Source: JADJVL01 sp046331545 (lineage in GTDB: Bacteria > Acidobacteriota > Holophagae > Holophagales > Holophagaceae). Taken from it: a stretch of 64,000 nucleotides of DNA. How positions within the stretch are numbered: position 1 is the stretch's first letter; every line of letters starts with the position of its first letter. The position numbers and the translations under genes were made by a program. Below, in pieces: positions 36,424-43,272 of this stretch. Under the pieces are notes generated by a model, which searched no databases, was not told the DNA's origin, and saw only the letters and a list, made by a program, of their open reading frames with translations. The stretch is from positions 62,001-126,000 of the forward strand of contig JAXLQR010000002.1 in NCBI GenBank assembly GCA_046331545.1, read 5' to 3'.

Positions 36424-38178
36424 TCAAGTTGCGTCGGGACCTGGGTCCAGGGTCACCCGCAATTGCCGGGCCAAGTCGCTCTTGCGCCGTAAAAGTCCTA
36501 CTTGCCGGTCCTCCAGGCGCCGTTTCAGGGCCTCGTCGGTCAGGATCCGGGGGTCCAGGAGCTGCCGGTTCACGGCTTGGAGCTCCCGGTGGACGAAAGC
36601 GCTCTCCAGCCGCGAAAACACGCGGCCCGGGGCTGGAACCGCCTCGTCCCGGAGGGCGCGTTCCCCCTCCAGCCGGCGCAGCTGGGCCAGGGCCCCGGGG
36701 GGCAGCAGGGCCTCGTCCCCCTCCGCGTCCAGCACGGCCTGCAACAGGGGCGCGCCTTCCAGGGCCTCCCACCAGGCGTGGGGAAGCGCGGCCACCGCCG
36801 GCCGGGTGGCGGGCTCCTGGGCCAGCAGCACCAGAGGGCGGAGCAGGTCGTCCAGGGGGCCGGTCGCCTCCCGGGCGAGTCGCCCCTCCACGGCGGGAGG
36901 AAGCGCCCCTGGCCGCCGGCCCCGGACCGCGCGTTCCACTTCGGAGCGGGGGAGCTGGAGCTGGTGGGCCAGGCTCGCGAAGAGCTCCCGTCGCTCGGGG
37001 GTGTCGGGCAGGTGCGGCAGGAACTCCAGGAGCTCCTGGAAGGCCGCCAGGCGGTCCGGGGCGCGGCGCAGGTCCTTCCCCTCCAGGGCTCGGGCCAGCA
37101 CGAAGGCCGTCCAGTCCGGGGCCTGCCGGATCAGCTCCCGGAAGGCTTCGGGGCCGACGGCCATGCACCAGGTGTCCGGGTCCTCGCCCTGGGGCAGCTC
37201 CAGCAGCCGCACGTCGAAGCCCAGGGGCAGCGCGAGCCGGAGGCTCTTCTCCATGGCCCGGCGGCCGGCGGCGTCCCCGTCGAAGCAGAGGACCAGCCGC
37301 TTCGTGAAGCGGGCGGCGAGCCTCAGGTGCTCCTCGGTGAGGGCCGTGCCCAGGGGCGCCACCGCCTGGGCGATGCCGGACTGGTGGAGCTGGAGCACGT
37401 CGAAGTAGCCCTCCACCACCAGCAGCCCCTCCTTGGCCGCGCCCTTCGCGCGCTGGAAGCCGAAGAGGGTCTCCCCCTTCCGGAAGAGCGCGGTCTCCCG
37501 GGTGTTCATGTACTTCGGCTGGCCGTCCCCGAGGACGCGGCCGCCGAAGGCCACGAGACGGCCCCGGCCGTCGTGGATGGGGATGGTGAGCCGCCCCCGC
37601 AGGAAGTCCACGACCGTGCCCCGCTCCGTCCGGGAGGCCAGGCCCGCCTGTTCGGCGAGGTCGGGGGAGATCCCGAGCCCCCGGAGGTGGCCGACGAGCC
37701 CCTCCCAGCCGTCCGGGGCCACGCCGAAGCCGGCCTCCTTCGCGAAGGCCTCGGTGATGCCGCGCTTCCGCAGGTAGTCCCGGGCCTGGGGGTTCGCGTC
37801 GAGCTGGCGCTCGAACCAGCCCTGGGCGGCCTCCAGGACGCCCCGCAGCCTCGCCTCCTGGTCCACCTCCGCCGCCGGGCGCTCGCGCATGCGGGGGACC
37901 TCGATGCCCGCGGCCCGGGCCAGCTGCTCCAGGGCCTCGGGGAAGCTCAGCCCCTCCCGCTCCATGAGCCAGGCGAAGGCGTCCCCGTGCTTGCCGCAGC
38001 CGAAGCAGTGGTAGAAGCCGCGGTTCGGCACCACCTGGAAGCTGGGGGAGCGCTCGCTGTGGAAGGGGCAGAGGCCCACGAAGGCCGAGCCCTGCTTGCG
38101 CAGCTTCACCGCCTGGCCCACGAGGGCGGCCAGGTCCGTGGCGTCCCGGACGCGCTCGACGATCTCCCGGTCCTTCAT
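36424..38178 (-). CDS. dnaG: DNA primase
   Basis: A 584-residue primase that lays RNA primers at replication forks. The N-terminal CHC2 zinc ribbon uses Cys37, His40, Cys58 and Cys61 in CPFHSERSPSF and YHCFGCGKHGDAF. The catalytic core contains KYMNTRET and the TOPRIM blocks LLVVEGYFDVL and LVLCFDGDAAGRRA. A less conserved C-terminal helicase-interaction region ends the protein. The start ATG is preceded by GGAGCG and, only six bases upstream, by a TAGGTT -10-like element, so the mRNA may be leaderless. rpoD follows. Confidence 0.96.
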   Translation of the reverse strand: MKDREIVERVRDATDLAALVGQAVKLRKQGSAFVGLCPFHSERSPSFQVVPNRGFYHCFGCGKHGDAFAWLMEREGLSFPEALEQLARAAGIEVPRMRERPAAEVDQEARLRGVLEAAQGWFERQLDANPQARDYLRKRGITEAFAKEAGFGVAPDGWEGLVGHLRGLGISPDLAEQAGLASRTERGTVVDFLRGRLTIPIHDGRGRLVAFGGRVLGDGQPKYMNTRETALFRKGETLFGFQRAKGAAKEGLLVVEGYFDVLQLHQSGIAQAVAPLGTALTEEHLRLAARFTKRLVLCFDGDAAGRRAMEKSLRLALPLGFDVRLLELPQGEDPDTWCMAVGPEAFRELIRQAPDWTAFVLARALEGKDLRRAPDRLAAFQELLEFLPHLPDTPERRELFASLAHQLQLPRSEVERAVRGRRPGALPPAVEGRLAREATGPLDDLLRPLVLLAQEPATRPAVAALPHAWWEALEGAPLLQAVLDAEGDEALLPPGALAQLRRLEGERALRDEAVPAPGRVFSRLESAFVHRELQAVNRQLLDPRILTDEALKRRLEDRQVGLLRRKSDLARQLRVTLDPGPDAT

Positions 38179-38182
38179 CGCT

Positions 38183-38190
38183 CCAACCTA
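38183..38190 (-). promoter_or_regulatory. Candidate -10 element (TAGGTTGG) for dnaG
   Basis: Minus-strand TAGGTTGG ends 4 bases before the dnaG ATG, leaving six bases between the hexamer and the ATG. Initiation would then occur at about the A of the start codon. Confidence 0.45.
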
Positions 38191-38206
38191 GCGCGCGGCC
38201 GCGGTC

Positions 38207-38932
38207 TCAGGGGATCTCCAGTCCCTGCACCGCCAGGGTGTCCACGCGGTGGACGCCGGGGTCCAGGGGCTCGGGGTCCGGGGAATGGATGGTGGCGTGG
38301 AGGACCACGGTGGCCCCGGGGAATTCCCGGTGGAAGCGGTTGGCGTTGGCGGGCTCGTTCTCGAAGGCCAGGACGACCTCGCCCAGGGCGTGCAGTTCCT
38401 TGAAGGCCTGCAGCTTGAAGGCCAGGTCCTCGTCCTCCCAGGCGGGCTTCATGTGCAGCAGCACGTCCGGCCCGGGCAGTGGGAAGCCGCACTCGGCCAG
38501 GGACTTCAGGGTGCCCTCCCGCATGCCGGGCTCGTCCCGGCCCGTGAGGTAGTAGGTGAGGCAGCCCGCCGCGGCCACGGCCTTCACCAGGTCCACCGCG
38601 CCGGGGTAGGCCCAGTCCTGCTGCACGTAGCGGTCGGTGAAGAAGGTGGCCCGCCAGAAGGCCCGCAGCTCGGCGAGGACCGCCTTGTCGTCGAAGCCCA
38701 GGGCCTCGAGGTCCGCCATGACGTTCCACCCCATGGTCTCCGGCTGGAGCCGGTCCACGAAGGGCTGGACCTTGGGCCGGATGGCGGCGAAGTCGTGGGC
38801 GATGGCCAGATTCCGGGGCCCCGTGCAGAAGAGGGTGGAGTCCAGGTCGTAGACGGCGACGGGCCGCGGCGCGTCCGCGGGCCTCGCCTTCAGGCGTTCG
38901 AGGGTCTCGAGGATCGGACGGTGTTGCACCAT
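38207..38932 (-). CDS. HAD-superfamily hydrolase
   Basis: A 241-residue haloacid-dehalogenase-type hydrolase. Motif I is VAVYDLDSTLF, with the nucleophile Asp and the +2 acid Asp. Motif II is YYLTGRDEPGM (Thr), the conserved Lys is in LLHMKPAWED, and motif IV is VVLAFENEPANANRF, with Glu in place of the usual Asp pair. The sequence resembles small phosphatases acting on phosphorylated metabolites or nucleotides, but the substrate is not determined. I chose the ATG at 38932 because it begins the conserved domain. It lies 28 bases upstream of dnaG on the same strand and may be cotranscribed with it. Confidence 0.82.
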   Translation of the reverse strand: MVQHRPILETLERLKARPADAPRPVAVYDLDSTLFCTGPRNLAIAHDFAAIRPKVQPFVDRLQPETMGWNVMADLEALGFDDKAVLAELRAFWRATFFTDRYVQQDWAYPGAVDLVKAVAAAGCLTYYLTGRDEPGMREGTLKSLAECGFPLPGPDVLLHMKPAWEDEDLAFKLQAFKELHALGEVVLAFENEPANANRFHREFPGATVVLHATIHSPDPEPLDPGVHRVDTLAVQGLEIP

Positions 38933-38966
38933 TCGACCGTAGCAGAGCTGAGGGAGAATAGGACCG

Positions 38967-39014
38967 CATGGGCGAAGCCCATGGCGGGGGCGCAGCCCCA
39001 AGGGCCTTGGGCCC
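38967..39014. repeat. Cluster of three short hairpins
   Basis: Three adjacent perfect stem-loops lie in the gap after the transporter gene: CATGGGC-GAA-GCCCATG, GGGGC-GCA-GCCCC and GGGCC-TTG-GGCCC. Each has a three-base loop. They may act as a terminator or mRNA-stabilising structure for the transporter, or be a REP-like unit. Confidence 0.5.
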
Positions 39015-39025
39015 GAGTCATGCCT

Positions 39026-40366
39026 TCAGTGTGCCCCAGCGCCCGGCTTGGCGTGCCAGATGCGGGTCATGATGAAGGCCCCCACGAGGCTGAACGGGAT
39101 GATGCAGCCCACCCAGACCCAGGCGTGGGCGGGCTGGTGGCCATGGGCGGCCACGCCGTCCCACCCGTAGGTCTTCAGCACCCAGCCCAGGCCGAAGCCC
39201 GTGAGGCCCGAGCCGATGTACTGGATGCCGTCCAGGGCGCCCGCCACCGTGGCGGCGGCCTTGCGGCCCCCGAAATCCATGGAGGCCGTGCCGCTCAGCA
39301 TGCCGTGGACGCCGAAGATGAACATGGCGGTGAGGCCCAGCAGCGCGATGGCCCAGACCTGGCCGCCGAAGGTGCCCTGGCCCAGGGTGGCGCCCAGGAG
39401 CAGGAGCATCACCACCTGCACCAGGTAGAACACGAAGGCGACCGGCGGACGCCGGGAGTGGAAGAGCTTGTCGCTCATCCAGCCGCAGAGGAGGCCGCCG
39501 AAGATGCCGCCGAACATGAAGGCCACGCCGGTCCACCAGAAGAGGGGCTCCTTCTTGGGGAGGCGGTAGACCTCGTCCAGGTACTCGGTGAAGTACAGCA
39601 TCACGCCCTGGCGGACGAAGCCCGTGCAGAACTCCGCGAAGATGAGGGCCACGATCACCGGGTTGTGGAAGACCTTCTTCATCAGCTCCAGGAGGGGCAG
39701 GGGCGTCTCCTCGGCATGGTGGGCGTTGCTGCCGTCCCCCGTGTCGAAGTCCGCGTGCCCCGCGTGGCTGGGCCGGTTGCGCACGAGGAAGAGGTCCACC
39801 AGGTACATCGCGAAGATGGCCGCCGCGGGGATGAACCAGATCATCGTCCAGTGCAGCCGGGCCAGGATCCACGCTCCGATGGTGGTGGCGAAGAAGTAGC
39901 CCGAGCTGATCATGATGCCGAAGATGCCGCCGAAGACGCCCCGCTCCCGCACATGGAACCAGGTGCTGTTCACCTTCACCACCGAGAGGGCCCCGAAGCT
40001 CTGGAAGTACATGTTCAGGGACCAGAGCAGGCTCATGGAGACCAGCAGCTTCGTGGTCATCCCGTTGAGGAAGAGGAGGCCGATGGCCAGGTTCAGGAGG
40101 GCCGCGCCCACGGAACCGATGAGGATGGCGCGACGGCCGCCGAAGCGGTCCGCCAGCGGCCCGTTCAGGGCGACGCTGAGGCCGTAGGTCCAGAAGCCGG
40201 CGGTGGCGATGAGGCCCATCTGGGCCTTGTCCAGGTGGTACCAGGCCCCGATGTCGTTCTTCACGACGTTGAAGTTGTACCGGCCCATGTACATGGCCGC
40301 GTAGGTCAGGCCCAGGGGGAACCAGTTCAGGAAGCGGCGCTGGCGGTACTCGGGGCTGTGGTCCAC
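39026..40366 (-). CDS. MFS transporter, organophosphate:phosphate antiporter (GlpT/UhpT) type
   Basis: A 446-residue, 12-helix major facilitator protein of the OPA family. The start region RRFLNWFPLGLTYAAMYMGRYNFNVVKNDIG, in pieces, matches the GlpT/UhpT/PgtP signature. The loop ADRFGGRRAILIGS is the MFS motif A, and the centre contains a His-rich cytoplasmic loop (HAGHADFDTGDGSNAHHAEE). Family members exchange phosphate for glycerol-3-phosphate, hexose phosphates or phosphoglycerate. The exact substrate is not visible. I chose GTG at 40366 because GGAG sits 7 bases upstream and it begins the conserved domain. Confidence 0.87.
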   Translation of the reverse strand: MDHSPEYRQRRFLNWFPLGLTYAAMYMGRYNFNVVKNDIGAWYHLDKAQMGLIATAGFWTYGLSVALNGPLADRFGGRRAILIGSVGAALLNLAIGLLFLNGMTTKLLVSMSLLWSLNMYFQSFGALSVVKVNSTWFHVRERGVFGGIFGIMISSGYFFATTIGAWILARLHWTMIWFIPAAAIFAMYLVDLFLVRNRPSHAGHADFDTGDGSNAHHAEETPLPLLELMKKVFHNPVIVALIFAEFCTGFVRQGVMLYFTEYLDEVYRLPKKEPLFWWTGVAFMFGGIFGGLLCGWMSDKLFHSRRPPVAFVFYLVQVVMLLLLGATLGQGTFGGQVWAIALLGLTAMFIFGVHGMLSGTASMDFGGRKAAATVAGALDGIQYIGSGLTGFGLGWVLKTYGWDGVAAHGHQPAHAWVWVGCIIPFSLVGAFIMTRIWHAKPGAGAH

Positions 40367-40392
40367 GCGGGGGCTCCGGCTGGGCAAACGCT

Positions 40393-40400
40393 CCAGGGTA
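40393..40400 (-). promoter_or_regulatory. Candidate -10 element (TACCCTGG) for the MFS transporter
   Basis: Minus-strand TACCCTGG lies 26 bases before the GTG start, with TTCGGT 17 bases further upstream as a possible weak -35. Confidence 0.45.
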
Positions 40401-40449
40401 GCCCGGGTCCCGGGAGAACCGAAGTTACGAAGCCGTGACGCCGTGTCCG

Positions 40450-41667
40450 CTACAGCGCGGCCCGGATCTCGTCGTCCGTGAGGATCCGCGCGCTCTGCTT
40501 GGCCAGCTTGAGGATGCGCTCGATGCGGTCGGGGCTGGAGTCGAAGCCGTTCAGCTCCAGCCAGTAGGCCACGTTGCTGTGGCCGGCCACCGGGCCGATC
40601 TCGATCTCCTGGCGGCGGTTCACGAGGGAGGCGGGCACGCCGGAGTAGACGGCGTCCGCCAGGTCCGCGTCGCCCCGGCGCAGGGCCTTCACGATGGCGG
40701 CGGCGTGGACGCCGGTGCCGGTGCGGAAGGCGTCGCGGCCCAGCACCGGGTAGTTCGCCGGGATCTCGAAGCCGCAGAGCTCGGCCACACGCTCGGCCAG
40801 GGCCGGGAGGTCCGTCAGGTCCCCCTGCCAGTAGCCCATCAGGATGAGGTTCATCATGAGCTGGTCCAGGGCCACGTTCCCGCAGCGCTCGCCGATGCCC
40901 AGGATGGAGCCGTGGAGGCGGTCCGCGCCGGCCTCGAAGGCGGCGATGGCGTTGGCCACGCCGAGGCCGCGGTCGTTGTGGCCGTGCCAGTCGATGCGGA
41001 CGTCCTTGCCCTCCAGCACGTCGTCGCGCATGAACTTCACGAGGTTCCGCGCGCCGGCGGGCGTGGCGTGGCCGCAGGTGTCGCTGAGGCAGACGGCCTG
41101 GGCCCCCTCGTCGAGCGCCGTGCGGTAGATGGCCCGCAGCACCTCGGGCTTCGCCCGTGTCGTGTCCTCGGTCACCATCATCGCGGGGATGTGGTTCCGA
41201 CGGCAGAAGGACATGGCCTTGCGCACCGTCACCAGCAGGAACTCCAGGTCCCAGTCCTCCACGTCCATGCGGATAGGGCTGGACCCCAGGAAGGCGCCCA
41301 CCTCCAGGGGCATGCCGGTCTTCTGCTGGATCTCCGCCACGGGGACGAGGTCGGCCTCCAGGGTGCGCACGGCCACGTTGGGATGGATGGGCAGGCGGTA
41401 GTCCCGGATCTCCGCCATCAGCGCCTTCACCGCCGCCATGGCCTTGGGCCCCGCGCCCGGCATGCCCAGGTCCACGCTGTGGATGCCCAGCTTGGCCAGG
41501 CGGTGGAGCAGGTCGCGCTTGGCGGGGATGTCCGGGTCCCGCACCGAGGGGCTCTGGAGGCCGTCCCGCAGGGTCTCGTCGTCCAGGAGGGGAACCCGCT
41601 TGGGCGGCGCGCCGCCGTTGATGCAGCCCTGGGCGTTCCAGTCGTGGATGAGGTCGTGGGTCTGCAT
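40450..41667 (-). CDS. DRE-TIM metallolyase, 2-isopropylmalate/homocitrate synthase-like
   Basis: A 405-residue enzyme of the LeuA/homocitrate synthase family, which condenses acetyl-CoA with a 2-oxoacid. The family N-terminal motif reads LLDDETLRDGLQ (metal Asp and catalytic Arg). The HxH metal pair is in DWHGHNDRGLG, and GIGERCGNVALDQLMM follows. A short C-terminal segment ends the protein, so the regulatory leucine-binding domain of true LeuA is absent. That absence favours an isopropylmalate synthase-like, homocitrate, citramalate or Re-citrate synthase role; I cannot choose among them. The start ATG has GGAAGG upstream, and no leucine-pathway genes are adjacent. Confidence 0.8.
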   Translation of the reverse strand: MQTHDLIHDWNAQGCINGGAPPKRVPLLDDETLRDGLQSPSVRDPDIPAKRDLLHRLAKLGIHSVDLGMPGAGPKAMAAVKALMAEIRDYRLPIHPNVAVRTLEADLVPVAEIQQKTGMPLEVGAFLGSSPIRMDVEDWDLEFLLVTVRKAMSFCRRNHIPAMMVTEDTTRAKPEVLRAIYRTALDEGAQAVCLSDTCGHATPAGARNLVKFMRDDVLEGKDVRIDWHGHNDRGLGVANAIAAFEAGADRLHGSILGIGERCGNVALDQLMMNLILMGYWQGDLTDLPALAERVAELCGFEIPANYPVLGRDAFRTGTGVHAAAIVKALRRGDADLADAVYSGVPASLVNRRQEIEIGPVAGHSNVAYWLELNGFDSSPDRIERILKLAKQSARILTDDEIRAAL

Positions 41668-41721
41668 GGGCCTTCCGGAGGAACCTAGGATCATAGCGCC
41701 CCTCCCGCCCCGCACTCGCCC

Positions 41722-43218
41722 TCAGCCCAGGGCCAGCCCCAGCGGCCGGTCCAGCAGCTTCATGAGCAGCCGCCCCTTGTCCTGGAAGGCCTCGGCCTCG
41801 GCCCGGAGGTCGCCTTGCCCCTCGGCCACCAGGCACAGCGACTCGCCGTCGTCCTCGACGCGGACGTGCTTCACGGCCTGGCGCCGGCGCCGGTCGAGGG
41901 CGTCCGCGGCCCGCAGGATGGCGGCCAGCTTGGCCACGGTGGCCTGGTGCCAGGGTGCGAGCTGGCGGAAGGCCTCGTGCTTCCCGGGGTCCGGGGCCTT
42001 GCCGCGGTGGTGGCGCACCACCTGGGCGATGATCTCCACCTCCTCGGGCCAGAAGCCCTGGAGGGGCGCGTTGCGGACGAGGTAGGCACCGTGCTTGTGG
42101 TGGCCCTTCTCGCTGAGGGAGAACCCGATGTCGTGGAGCCGGGCGGCGGCGGCCAGCCATTCCCGTTCGGTGTCGCCGAGTTCGAAGCTGGGCATGAGGC
42201 CGTCGAAGAGCTGGTCGCAGAGGGCCTGCACGTGGAGGCTGTGGCCGGGGTCGGGATCCATGCGCGACGCGAAGGCCTCCACGGAGGCGCGACGGCGGTC
42301 CGACAGGGGCGGGATGGCCACGCCGCCGTGCTTGAGGGCCTCCCAGACCATGCCCTCCCGCAACCCCACGCCCAGGCAGCGGACCTCGGTGGCGCCCAGC
42401 CACTTGAGGAGGGCCGAGGCCCAGGAGGCGCCCACGTGCAGCACTTCCGCACGCTTGGGGTCCACGCCAAGGCGCTCCACCCGGGCCTTCGCGTCCGCGT
42501 GCCAGAGGCGGCGCCGGAAGGGCTCGAGCTGGGCCCGGGTGAAGGCGGGCCCGCCGGAGGCGCCCCTCGCCAGGTCCTCGAGGGTTCCCGAGGTGCCGAG
42601 GACCTGGGGCGTGTCCGGGAGGTCCGGGGGCAGGGCCTTGCGGGCCTTCCTCAGGATCTTGGCGATGGCCTTCTTGAGACGCTTGAGGTCCTCGGGGACC
42701 GGCGGGTTCGCGGTGGGGACCGCGTCCGCCAGGCGCTGGAGGCCCCAGGGCAGGGAGGCGGAGGCCAGCACCGAGGCCCCGCGCACCCAGGTGATCTCCG
42801 TGCTGCCGCCCCCGATGTCCACCAGGGCGGTGGGTGCCACCGGGAAGGGGATGGCGTGGCTCACGGCCTGGTGGATGAGGCGGGCCTCCTCCTCGCCGGA
42901 AATCACCTGGATGGGGATGCCCAGGGCCTTCGCCCCCTCCACGAAGGCGTCGGCGTTCTCCGCGTCCCGCAGGGCCGCGGTGCCGCAGGCCATCACGGTG
43001 TCGCATTCCAGGTCCTCGATGGTCCGGGCCATGGCCCCCAGGGCGTCCAGTCCGGCCTGGAAGGCCTCGGGCCCGATGCGGCCCGAGGTGGCGCCCCCCT
43101 TGGCGAGGCGCACCATGGCCTTCTCCCGGGCCAGCACCCGCTGGCCGCCCAGGGTGTCCGTCTCCACCACCACGAGGTGGATGGAATTGGAACCCACGTC
43201 AATGGCGGCGATGCGCAT
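41722..43218 (-). CDS. Ppx/GppA phosphatase with HD domain
   Basis: A 498-residue exopolyphosphatase/guanosine pentaphosphate phosphatase-type protein. The N-terminal actin-like ATPase halves carry AAIDVGSNSIHLVVVE, VMACGTAALRDA and ALVDIGGGSTEITW. The C-terminal half is an HD-type domain with ARLHDIGFSLSEKGHHKHG. It would act on polyphosphate and/or pppGpp, linking phosphate storage and the stringent response. The start MRIAAIDVG is the family start. An upstream in-frame ATG pair (about 43251) with AGGGAG before it would add about 11 residues and is an alternative. Confidence 0.9.
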   Translation of the reverse strand: MRIAAIDVGSNSIHLVVVETDTLGGQRVLAREKAMVRLAKGGATSGRIGPEAFQAGLDALGAMARTIEDLECDTVMACGTAALRDAENADAFVEGAKALGIPIQVISGEEEARLIHQAVSHAIPFPVAPTALVDIGGGSTEITWVRGASVLASASLPWGLQRLADAVPTANPPVPEDLKRLKKAIAKILRKARKALPPDLPDTPQVLGTSGTLEDLARGASGGPAFTRAQLEPFRRRLWHADAKARVERLGVDPKRAEVLHVGASWASALLKWLGATEVRCLGVGLREGMVWEALKHGGVAIPPLSDRRRASVEAFASRMDPDPGHSLHVQALCDQLFDGLMPSFELGDTEREWLAAAARLHDIGFSLSEKGHHKHGAYLVRNAPLQGFWPEEVEIIAQVVRHHRGKAPDPGKHEAFRQLAPWHQATVAKLAAILRAADALDRRRRQAVKHVRVEDDGESLCLVAEGQGDLRAEAEAFQDKGRLLMKLLDRPLGLALG

Positions 43219-43272
43219 GCTTGTCCCGTCGGCCTCCCGGCCGCCCATCATAAGCGCTCCCTGGAACATCCC

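Noticed and set aside
36293..37168. Upstream extension of rpoD by 292 codons into dnaG
   Set aside because: The extra part is low-complexity Gly/Pro/Arg sequence inside dnaG. A promoter and ribosome site place the real start at 36292.
39026..43006. A 1326-codon open frame on the minus strand
   Set aside because: Only the last 446 residues are a real protein (the MFS transporter). The rest runs across the LeuA-like and Ppx/GppA genes in a wrong frame and is Pro/Arg/Gly-rich, as expected from GC-rich shadow frames.
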